A DNA stretch of 64,000 nt from Astragalus membranaceus (taxonomy: Eukaryota; Streptophyta; Magnoliopsida; Fabales; Fabaceae): the NCBI GenBank assembly GCA_039519185.1, contig CM076851.1, positions 31,889,825 through 31,953,824 of the forward strand, read 5' to 3'. The notes under the pieces were generated by a model. That model ran no database searches. It was not told where the DNA came from and worked only from the letters and a program-made list of their open reading frames with translations. Made by a program: the position numbers and the translations under genes. Shown in pieces: positions 11,334 to 20,357 of the stretch; positions within the stretch are counted from its first letter, which is position 1; each line of letters begins with the position of its first letter.

Positions 11334-11560
11334 CTCATTTGCGACGGCAATTTCCGTCGCAAATGGACCTTTTTCCGTGGCAAATTTGCGTTTGCGACGA
11401 CATTTGCGACGGACAAAATTCCGTCGCTAAAACGCTCGTCGCAAATAATTTGCGACGGATTTTTCCGTCGCAAATATTTCCGTCGCAAGTTCGTCACAAA
11501 TTTCCGCCGCAAATCCGTCACAAATTTCCGTCGCAAAGTCGTCGCAAATCCGTCGGAAAT
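11334..11560. repeat. left subterminal repeats of the CACTA element
   Basis: More than ten copies, in both orientations, of a 10-12 bp motif (tttgcgacgg / ccgtcgcaaa and variants with ttccgtcgc). Such arrays are where TNPA-like proteins bind in En/Spm elements. The overlapping ORFs at 11001-11701 are translations of these repeats, not genes. Confidence 0.85.
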
Positions 11561-11659
11561 TTTAAAAAAATAAAAATAAAAAAAATCCTACAAACACAAA
11601 ATTTCACCAATTATACAATTTTCTTAAAAGTCCTACATGTTTCTCAATGTGACAAAAAA

Positions 11660-11732
11660 CGACTCCACTGGGGATCGAACCCAGAATCTCTGATTCCGTA
11701 GACCAGCGCCTTATCCATTGGGCCATGGAGTC
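11660..11732 (-). tRNA. tRNA-Arg (anticodon ACG)
   Basis: The minus strand folds into a complete 73-nt cloverleaf. The acceptor stem is GACTCCA/TGGAGTC with discriminator G. The anticodon arm is CTGGT-CTACGGA-ATCAG with anticodon ACG and one G-U pair. The T arm is CTGGG-TTCGATC-CCCAG. B-box (GGTTCGATC) and A-box (TGGCCCAATGG) promoter elements are intact. A run of six T on the transcribed strand (11654-11659) follows immediately and would terminate Pol III. It looks functional although it lies inside a CACTA transposon. A plastid or mitochondrial origin is unlikely given the intact nuclear-type signals. Confidence 0.95.
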
Positions 11733-13200
11733 AGATTTCATGTTTTAGGATAAAAGCATTCCATATCCTGAATATTATTAGTAAGACCAACAAAACATGA
11801 ATTCCAGCAGCATACAACCACACACAACAACCACACTCATATACACATGTTAGGCATATATGCATGATAAAATAAAGAGGAAAATTATCAATCAGATACC
11901 ATAACCAAAACTAAAGTATCATAGCAGGTTTTTGTTGAGTAAAATCCAGCTAACTAGAGTGACAGAGAACATGAGGTCAAATGATCAATTAGTAGCAATC
12001 ATAACAAATCAATAACCATAAAATTTAGGCAACCATTCAACACACATATGATATCCAAATCAAAGAATGACAGTGGGGATATTGAACACTGGTCGAATCT
12101 GTGGCATCATATCTTAAAGATCAGACAAACACCATAACAGAGATAATATAATGCAGTGAACTAGGATAATAAAGGTCAAGTGACTCAAGTATGTCACATT
12201 CATGGAAGGTGAACAACATGTATGTATAAGGACAAGGCTCACCTTTCTCTCTATATTAGTCATATGCCTATCTTCCTCTGGAAACACAAGACACCCTGAA
12301 GGTATGCATAAAATCCCACACCAATTTCCAAATTCATGCTGGCATTATCCTATCCATCCAACACCTTAATCAAGAACAGCAATAGCATCCTCTAATTTTG
12401 TCAATAAATGCTTCAGCAACATGGAGCATCTCACACATGAACCCTGAAGCTCAAAACAAAATCACATCAAAAACCACAAAAAGTCCATTCATAGCATATT
12501 AACAACACAAGAACAGATAAAGTGCTCACTTGTGTCTATGTATCAAATAATTCCGGTGACCGAATGTATTCTTCTTTTGCAGATTGTTGCTCCTCCAAGA
12601 CTCTATTTGATGTGTACAAACGTACCTGATAAATTTACAACCAAGCCCAGCTGAGATTCTGTGAAAGGTAAGCTACCAAATAAGGGGATTTCTTTATGAC
12701 AGGGGCCTTAGCAACTTACATTATATGTCAAGTACTAAGTTGTATTTGTTATTGTTTATAACCTCAACCTAAGAAAGATGTAATTATATATAAATTCAAG
12801 AATCAGATTCAAGATTAAATCATTATACTAGCCAGTGTTTTAACTTGGTGTGATTCTGTTTTCTTTCTTGCCGAATACATGTCCTTCTACGTAGACAAAT
12901 ACACAATAAGTACTGAAAGACCAGAAGTCTACCGCAGGATCAGAAAGACTTCCTGAGCTAAGAGCAAATAATGCTGAAGGTTCTGGACGGAGAAGAGCTT
13001 ATCCTTTTCTGGCATCTCTAAACTTTGGTTTTGTCTTTGAAGGAAACCACAGCCGCAGCCACTGGGAGGGAAAAAAGGGGTGCATTAAGAAAGCAGCATG
13101 GATGGACAACAGGATTTGATCTCTGCTAAACTAGTATTTTGCTATGTAAAATGAAATATACAATCTTAGTACAAGTTTCTTGAAACTTTATAAGTACCCG
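11733..13200. other. AT-rich interior of the CACTA element, no gene recognised
   Basis: No open frame of note and no recognised RNA. A piece near 13010-13075 (minus) may be a further exon of the DUF547-like gene but I cannot place its borders. The rest has the composition of plant intron or UTR sequence. Confidence 0.4.
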
Positions 13201-13206
13201 ACTTAC

Positions 13207-14068
13207 CTTAAGTACCGTAGACATTCTTTTGACATTGTTTGCTGAAATTCCATAAACCAATAAGGCCTGTAGAGGACAGACAACAAAATGTTAGGAATGG
13301 TTTTGTGAATTTTGAGAAATACCATGCATGATAAGATTTACAAACTGTACATGCATTGCCAAGGAATTGTGCACATTAATCCAAAAAGCTAGCTTTTCTT
13401 CATGTTTCATTTTTCTAGGATTAACTTCTTCCAAACGAGAAACAAGTGACCTGCAAGAGCCTAGGAAATTATCAAACCAAAAAGTACACGGTTCAATCTT
13501 GGTATACTGATTCATTTTGGTGCATTAAATTGTCTTATAAAGCTTTAATGTCTTATTTCTTCATTCACCAAGTAGATCATTTAGAAATACAACTTATGAA
13601 ATTGAATGAAACGACGCGATAAAAGAGAGTGAGCACTATAAGAAGCCTCACCGTAATCTGTGTAACATGTACTCAGTTTCTTTCAATTTCTGATTATCTG
13701 TGCATAACTGCTGGATCCTTATCATTGAGAAATAAGGTCCACTGAATTCTCTTGACTCTTTGACATGGAAAGGGTTACTGGAATTTAAATTGAAGAATGA
13801 ATGCTTCTTCCACTGTGATCCCCACTTGTTCAGATAATGCGGAATGACACCGATGAATACTTGAATCTAAAACAGATTCTGGTTCTAATTGGTTTATGAA
13901 TTCCTTGAGCTGAAAGCCGCCCGAATTACTTGTAAAAGTACAACTAGAGTGTAGAATTGAAATTTCTTTCTCAGATATTGCACCACTGTTAGGTACTGCA
14001 GAGGTTCCTTTGTTAATGTCTGAAGCTGCATAGGTTCCTTTTGTCTCAAGCTGCTGCTGCTGATCCAA
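13207..14068 (-). pseudogene. captured exons of a DUF547 / MIP1-type leucine-zipper gene
   Basis: Several exons with good splice borders lie in order on the minus strand. An N-terminal-side exon lies about 14068-13780. Then 13777-13652 encodes NPFHVKESREFSGPYFSM and ends in LHRLR. Then 13450-13351 encodes SLVSRLEEVNPRKMKHEEKL followed by AFWINVHNSLAMH. Then 13266-13207 encodes ALLVYGISANNVKRMSTVLK. KLAFWIN-HN-L-MH is the hallmark of plant DUF547 proteins (ternary complex factor MIP1-like). Exon phases join correctly (MH|A, LR|S), and introns begin GT and end AG. The gene is only a middle portion: start, zipper and C-terminus are absent. It was therefore captured as genomic DNA by the transposon. 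Whether any transcript is made is unknown. Confidence 0.8.
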
Positions 14069-14336
14069 GAGAGAGGGAAAATCATCATGTCAGAATAGTA
14101 AGGGAAAATCAGCAGTCAACATAACATGTTTTCTCTTATTCAACTTTTATCAAGTTTTCTCCTTTAAAAAACAGCATAAATACTATCAGACATTAAGTAA
14201 AGAATAAACAAAGTCAGTCAAATTGCAATTTGAAAGGTCTGAAAGTCTTAAATCAAACTAAACTGAAAAATAAATTCAATTTGAAAGAAGATGGAAATAG
14301 TAGAAGACCAGTTTCTAAATCTGAGCATTGTGGCAG

Positions 14337-14440
14337 AGTAAGCAACTATTATCGGATACTTATAAATTCGACCACACCAGCATTAGTTTTTTTGTTTTTC
14401 AGGGTAAGCAACTATTATCGGATACTTATAAATTTTGTCG
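14337..14440. repeat. tandem duplication of a ~70-bp unit
   Basis: The phrase gtaagcaactattatcggat with following ctTataaatt occurs at about 14338 and again at about 14405. Repeated pieces of gggtgatgtctttca also lie at 14647 and 14706. These are short duplications within the transposon interior. Confidence 0.6.
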
Positions 14441-14898
14441 AAACTCCAGAGTCTACCATATTGTCAACTATGCCTCCTTATCATACTTGCTATATCAATT
14501 ATGTTTTTCCTTCTAATGCTAATAAGTCATATCCAGGGCATTAGAATGGAAGAGATAATGGCAAAATTTAATTTCTATCTTTAATAGATACATGTTTCAC
14601 TGTTTTCAAGAGCTGACTTTGCATTAAAACATACATATGCATGGAATGGGTGATGTCTTTCATTTTTTAATTCTGCTACAGAGAACCAAAAACAGAAACA
14701 AACAGATGGGTGATGTCTTTCAACTGCTACAGAGAACCAGAAACATTTACAATTTGACCGGACAATATGTCTTTCATTTTTTAATTCTGCTTTGCAGTCA
14801 AGTCCTCCTTTCCTAAGGTTAATACACTTTCTTGCATTTTCACCCAAAAAACTATCCATTGATTCTAGAAAAATCAGTTTAAAAGAACTGTTTTATAC

Positions 14899-15399
14899 CT
14901 GAGTAATGCGAGCGCGGTCCTCTACAAACTCGCCTGTGCCCTTCTTAACGTGAGTGTGGTGATGAAGCTCATCTACATGTGGTTTCCTCCCCATCTTCCT
15001 GCGAAGTTAAAACAATTGAAACGACTAAAACAATTAAAACACATTATATATATGAAAAAACAATCAATCTAACAAAGTTATAAACTTTACATACCCTTCA
15101 TCCTCAACACGGATGACATATCGCCGATCGCGTAAAATAATCTCATCCTCGTTCTCATCATCACCCCCCTCAACATCATGCACCTGAAGTAAGGACCTAA
15201 CTCTAGAGGTCTGATGTAAGGACCTACCTGCATCTGCTGGGCGTGTCTGTGTAAGGGTAGATGTCGTAGGCATCTCCGAATAGTCGCCTATGTCCTCCAC
15301 GCATATCACCCTTTTCTTACGACGAGAGACGACTTTAGACTTCCCCTTACGATCATGGGGTGGTCTAGGTGGCGACGAATCACCTCCACCCGATGCCAT
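14899..15399 (-). CDS. partial TNP-type (Ptta/En/Spm) protein, two exons
   Basis: The ATG at 15399 opens MASGGGDSSPPRPPHDRKGK, a low-complexity charged N-terminus. An acidic stretch (EGGDDENEDEI) follows, then RRYVIRVEDEG. A GT donor after 15095 and an AG acceptor before 14998 join it in frame to KMGRKPHVDELHHHTHVKKG and TGEFVDDRARITQ. The last segment resembles the HTHVKK-G-FVD-RA signature of plant CACTA second-ORF (Ptta/En/Spm-type) proteins. A further GT donor follows at 14898 but I could not identify the next exon. It is probably a truncated remnant of the element's own regulatory/transposition protein. The ORF that begins further upstream at 15510 is not supported. Confidence 0.6.
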
Positions 15400-15482
15400 G
15401 CTGCAGAGGAAACTAAACATAAACACAAACACAAACAATTTAAAAACATAAATGTTACTTCTAAAAAAACTCATGAAACAAT

Positions 15483-15600
15483 TCACACACAATTCAAACA
15501 CAAACATCAATTACAAAGCGGTTCAAGTTATTTGGATACATCCATTCACACACAATTCAAACACAAACATGAATTACAAAGCGGTTCAAGTTATTGGTTA
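15483..15600. repeat. tandem repeat of ~60 bp, two copies
   Basis: The unit containing cacaattcaaacacaaacat and attacaaagcggttcaagtt occurs twice back to back with few differences. No coding role is apparent. Confidence 0.65.
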
Positions 15601-17030
15601 GTTCCTAGAAATACAAATTTGAGTTACTTTATCACTATCAGCTGTTTTCTATTTCATTTACTTTACATTAGTCTTATTAACAAGTTTCATACACATGTTA
15701 ATAAAATATGAGCTGCTAAACGATTGCACCTATGTCCAGAATGTCAGCACAGTGATTTTGCTAATAAAATGGCTCAAAATAGCACCAAGTTTCATACCAG
15801 CAAACACAACAACAACACAAATAGAATCAAACACATTTTTAGTAGTAAATTTAAGCACAAATCGAAGAACTCACCGGAATTGAAGCCTAGTTCAAAATTC
15901 TCCGAATTTTACCGAAACCGCAACTCAAAACAACAACACAACACCTCCCAGGAATTTCCAGCAGTACCCACAACTCCCAAACACTCCAAATGGAACTTCC
16001 TGATGTAATTAAACCCCAAAACAAGCTTCATTTGATACTCTCGATAGTTCATTATTAATTAATTAGCCAAGGAACGCATCCCCACATGAATTGTGTAGAA
16101 AGAATTACCTCAAAGATCTTTGCTCACTCCGCCTTGGTTGCTGAAGCTCTAGCTCTCACTCCGCATAGGAACTGTCAAACAATCTAACAGCAGCAGCAAT
16201 ATGATAACATTATTAATCAGAAATGCAGCATTATTAAGGACAGATGACGGGAAACAAAACCTACCCCTTGTAGAAACCTAATATACAAATGTGAATGCTC
16301 ACAACATGCAAGTAGATGAACTGTCAAATTATATTCAAGGCATTAAAACAACTAAGAAAAAAAAACGGTTTAGTTATCTTATCTACTACTATTGTGAAAG
16401 CGAAGTATCTAATAAGAAATTTGACATCAAATGGTTATCTTAATTTTCAATATAAAGCACCCTTTATGTCATTCTAATGACAGTTAGTATCAACATCTAC
16501 TCTCAAAAGATGAAAACAGAGCAACTTGTTAGAGATCTTTGTGATTTAAAAACTGAATAACAAGGCACTGTTAAAATTAACACCAAGATATAAAAATATC
16601 ATAAGAATTAATTTCAGCTTCAAGCTCTCTGTTCTCAAAGAAACAAAAACCATAATTTATTCCATATTATCCCATGATGAAAACTTGTAGTGTGGGTATC
16701 AGCTGAAAAGGTGTAGTAACAAGATCTAACCACAAGGACATAGCTTATTCAAAACAAGAATACAAGATAGAAAAACACAATTTAAGCTAACATCAAGCAG
16801 TAAGCCACTAAGGAAGTTTTCATTTTTCAAAATGTTCTCCTTCCCTTCTTTGAACTCAAAAATCTCCAATTTTCCAAAACTTGTCACCTATCAAAATCTT
16901 CATAATGTTTCAAGAAACAGTGAAAAACAGGCATCAACCAGTTAGCAAGTATATCACACCACACAACATTCCCCTTGACAAGATGATACCTCTTGCCAAA
17001 TACCTTTTTTCTCAAAATTAATAATGGGTT
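15601..17030. other. CACTA interior without recognisable genes
   Basis: AT-rich sequence with only short chance ORFs. I see no domain, tRNA or repeat array here. Confidence 0.4.
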
Positions 17031-17479
17031 CCACACACTCATGAGAAATGATTTGGACAGTGTAACAACCGTAACAGACAGAAATCAAAAATGATTTGAA
17101 TCCCTAAAATGCAGAAATCAAAAACCCTAAAACACATCATAAAACAGAAATCAAAGAAAAGGGAAAAGGGAAAAGGGAAGAGATGCGCAACATCATAAAA
17201 CATGGACGATTTCGCGAACGAAGGGTGGAAAAGGGAAGGCGATTTACCTGGTAGAGACGAAACTGTGAGCCACGAGTTCCGAAATGGCGTTAGGAGTGAG
17301 GCGGGCGGAGAACGAAGGGTGGCGACGAGTTCCGGAATGGCGTGAGGAGTGAGGCGGGCGGAGAACGGCGTGAGGAGCGAGCCAGGCGGAGAACGCGTGA
17401 GGAGTGAGACCGAAGAAGAAATTGTGTTCTGTGTTGTGTGAGAGAAGAGATAACAGGGTTTCGCGTGGATAAAAAATAG

Positions 17480-17700
17480 AAATAACGTTTGCGACGGGCT
17501 TGCGACGACCCATCCGTCGCAAATTAGCGACCAATATCCACGTCTGTCGCAAATTAGTGACCAACGTGCCTTCCCGTCGCAAATTATGAGCGGGATTTTT
17601 AGCGCCCAACGCCCAAACTCACTCGTCGTCGCAAACCGTCGCAAGTCCGTCGCAAATTAGCGACGGACAGTCCTCCGTGGCAAACATTGGTAGCAATATA
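17480..17700. repeat. right subterminal repeats of the CACTA element
   Basis: Repeated tttgcgacgg / ccgtcgcaaatta motifs mirror the left end. The minus-strand ORFs at 17039-17644 are composed of this array plus a pyrimidine-rich stretch and are rejected as genes. Confidence 0.8.
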
Positions 17701-17717
17701 GGTTTATTCTTGTAGTG

Positions 17718-19276
17718 GCGTGTTGCCTGCTGTGTTGCGTTCAGTGTTGCTGTCCTGGGCGCCATGGGCGCAGGTTCCCTGTGTCTGGGCACCAAGGGCG
17801 CCTAATTTTGGCTGCCCGTGTTGCGTTCCTAAGTTGTGTTTCCCTGCTCCTGCGCCAGTTTTTGTGTTGCTGCCTGTGTCTAAGTGTTGGGCGCCAGGAT
17901 CCCTCCTGCGCCAGTTTTTGTGTTGCTGCCTGTGTCTAAGTGCTGGGCGCCAGGATCCCTCCTGCGCCAGTTTTCTGTGTTAGCTGGGCGCCAAGGGCGC
18001 CAGTTTGTGTGGCTGCGCCAGTTTCTGTGGCTGCGCCAGTTTTCCCTGCTAGGCGCCCAGTGCCTGGGCGCCAATTTCAGGATGTTGCCCAAAATGTTCT
18101 CGGTTTTGTTTTTGTCATATCTTTTGACTCGAATGTCCGTTTTGCGTGCTTCAAAGTGCGTTGCAAAGCTTATTCAGTTTTCTACCTGTGTGTTCTATTT
18201 TAAAGTAAAAACCATTATTTTTCTGACAGTTTCTGGGCGTCTCAAGTGGCTGTCCCCGTTGGTCGTTGTTGTCGGTGTTGCAAAACTATTTCGGTGTTTA
18301 AAACCCCCTTTTGTGTCCTATTTGGTGTCGTGAGCTGAAGTAAAACCTTTTGATGTAATCGGTAATATTAGTGTCCCGGTGTCAATAATGATGTGTTGAT
18401 GTTTTTGACGATGGTATTGGTGATGAATAAAAGCTGTGTTTTCATAAGTGACGATGAATGCCATAAAGGCTATTAGCGACGATGATGTTTAATGACGATG
18501 AATGTTAGTGAAAAATATATGTGTGACAATAACTTGACAGGTGATGTGCCTTTCATTGGCAAATTGGTAAGTGATGGGTTGTTATGTTAACTGTGTTTTG
18601 TATGAGACTGTCTCTGGTGCATGTCATGGTGTCTCATACATCTCATGTGCATAAACAAGTGACGATGATGCCATAAAGGCTATTTATTGACGATGATGAC
18701 AGGTACCTCATGCATACACCTGTTGCGATGGGTGACATTTCATACACGTTCATGACATTGTGATGACTTGCTGTGATGACTGACTTGATGTGCGATGTGG
18801 TTTATATAGCGTTGTAGCTCTAGCATAATACTTATCATATGCTCTATTATATTGCCAGATGAACTCACCCCTTCTGTTTGAATGTTGCCCCTATGCGGTA
18901 ACGTGCAGGTGATCACGAGTGAAGGCTTAGGTACCTTCGTTAGACTTGAGTCGGTGTCTGCTTCTGATATGTAACACTCAGGGGGGGATAAACGCTGAAC
19001 TTAGTTGTTATATTTTATTGTTGAAGTCCATTCAGGACGTCATGAATTGATTGTTTTAAACTTATTTTTATTTCCGCTGCGGGTGATGTAATTTTTGGTG
19101 ACGTGATTAATTAAACAGGTGTTGTGGGCTTAGTCTCCTTTTGACAAGTTATTATATCGCATGAGACATTGTGTTTAATGATGAATATGTGTGACATCCC
19201 TTTCGTTGTACGAAATAAAATTTTTGTAAACTCTGATTTTGTCAAATAATTACCGGGTAGAAAAAGGGGTGTTACA
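17718..19276 (+). mobile_element. 5' LTR, second part
   Basis: It resumes the LTR after the CACTA target duplication (gcg) and runs to gttaca at 19276. It matches the 3' LTR to 26272 with a few substitutions and the one 126-bp indel. Confidence 0.92.
17851..18000 (+). repeat. 56-bp tandem repeat in the LTR (about 2.5 copies)
   Basis: The phrase tgcgccagtttt recurs at 17851, 17907 and 17963, exactly 56 bp apart. Each copy contains tgctgcctgtgtctaag and gggcgccagg. The same array with one variation is in the 3' LTR near 24836-24965. It belongs to the GGCGCC-rich U3-side region. Confidence 0.85.
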
Positions 19277-19280
19277 TTAG

Positions 19281-19292
19281 TGGTATCAAAGC
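19281..19292 (+). other. primer binding site (initiator-Met tRNA type)
   Basis: tggtatcaaagc lies four bases after the LTR end. It matches the TGGTATCAGAGC primer site common in chromoviruses with one change. Confidence 0.75.
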
Positions 19293-19388
19293 AAAAGTTC
19301 GGTCTGTCCGGCCAAGTTGTCCAGTCTTTGACAATCTACTATTGTCGACTTATTCTAACTGTTGTTTTTGGTTTCAGCTTGAGTTGAT

Positions 19389-20357
19389 ATGGCTGGGAGG
19401 AACGACACTGCGATTGCTGCTGCTTTAGCTGCCATGGCTCAGGCCGTGCAGAATCAACAGAATGCTGGAGAGAACGCTGGGTTTCAGAGTCTGACTACAT
19501 TCCAGAGAGAGAATCTGCCCACTTTCAAGGGCAAGTATGATCCAGACGGTGCTATGGCCTGGTTAAAGGAGATTGAGAGAATTTTTAGGGTGATGGACTG
19601 CACTGTAGAGCTGAAAGTCCGTTTTGGTACTCACATGTTGGCAGAGGAGGCCGACGATTGGTGGTTGGCTACTAGGCAGAGGTTAGAGGCTGTGCAGGAA
19701 GAGGTTACTTGGGAGGTGTTCAGCAGAGAGTTTCTGAGGAAATACTTTCCGGAAGATGTCCGAGGGAAGAAGGAGATAGAGTTTTTGGAGCTGAAGCAGG
19801 GTGGCATGTCTGTGACTGAGTATGCGGCAAAGTTCGTGGAATTGGCGAAGTTCTATCCGCACTATAGTGAGGCTACAGCTGAATTTTCAAAATGTATCAA
19901 GTTTGAGAATGGATTAAGGCCTGAGATTAAAAAGGCAATTGGCTACCAGAAGATCCGTGTGTTCGCTGACCTGATAGATAGCTGCAGAATTTTTGAGGAG
20001 GACAGTACTGCGCACTACAAAGCTGTGACAGAGAAAAAGGGCAAATTTCCGAGTCGAAGCAAGCCGTATGAGGTTCCTGCGGGTAAGAGTTATCATAGAG
20101 CTGCTGGGGGCAAAAAGGCTAGTGGGGGAGATGCCCCTACTGGTATTGTATGTTTCAAGTGTGGCAAGCCTGGCCACAAGAGTTTCATGTGCAAAGCGGA
20201 TGAGAGGGTTTGTTACCGTTGTGGGAAGACGGGCCATGTAGCGGCTGAGTGTGGGCGTAAGAACACGGTGTGTTTCAACTGTGGTGAGTCTGGGCATATC
20301 AGTGCGAAGTGTTCGAAGCCGAAAAAGAAAGGTCCAGTGGGAAAGTGTTCGCATTGA
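19389..20357 (+). CDS. gag: Ty3/gypsy Gag polyprotein
   Basis: 322 residues, about the usual size for a chromovirus Gag. The ATG at 19389 is the first after the leader and begins MAGRNDTAIAAALAAMAQ. The capsid-like retrotransposon gag domain spans roughly residues 45-200 (WLKEIERIF, ADDWW, FPEDVRGKKEIEFLELKQG). Three CCHC zinc knuckles follow near residues 255-312: CFKCGKPGH, CYRCGKTGH and CFNCGESGH, each with Cx2Cx4Hx4C spacing. It packages the RNA into virus-like particles in the cytoplasm. It ends 49 nt inside the pol frame. In most relatives gag and pol are one continuous frame, so the offset here needs explanation. Confidence 0.95.
   Translation: MAGRNDTAIAAALAAMAQAVQNQQNAGENAGFQSLTTFQRENLPTFKGKYDPDGAMAWLKEIERIFRVMDCTVELKVRFGTHMLAEEADDWWLATRQRLEAVQEEVTWEVFSREFLRKYFPEDVRGKKEIEFLELKQGGMSVTEYAAKFVELAKFYPHYSEATAEFSKCIKFENGLRPEIKKAIGYQKIRVFADLIDSCRIFEEDSTAHYKAVTEKKGKFPSRSKPYEVPAGKSYHRAAGGKKASGGDAPTGIVCFKCGKPGHKSFMCKADERVCYRCGKTGHVAAECGRKNTVCFNCGESGHISAKCSKPKKKGPVGKCSH

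Larger units (their letters stand above)
11318..17717. mobile_element. 6.4-kb non-autonomous CACTA (En/Spm-type) transposon carrying a tRNA gene and host-gene exons
   Basis: It starts CACTACAAGAAAA at 11318 and ends ttcttgtagtg at 17717, so the inverted termini are CACTACAAGAA. The 3-bp duplication gcg flanks it (11315-11317 and 17718-17720); the undisrupted 3' LTR shows the empty site near 24601-24607. Both ends carry dense subterminal repeats of tttgcgacgg / ccgtcgcaaa. It contains tRNA-Arg(ACG), exons of a DUF547/MIP1-like gene and part of a TNP-type ORF, but no Tnp2 transposase, so it must have moved with help in trans. Confidence 0.94.

Noticed and set aside
11001..11701. 190- and 130-codon ORFs spanning LTR and CACTA end
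   Set aside because: They cross the transposon border at 11318 and are built of the subterminal repeat (RRKFVTNFRRKS), so cannot be a gene.
13328..13510. Plus-strand ORF opposite the DUF547 exons
   Set aside because: Shadow of the minus-strand exons, which have clear splice sites and a domain signature.
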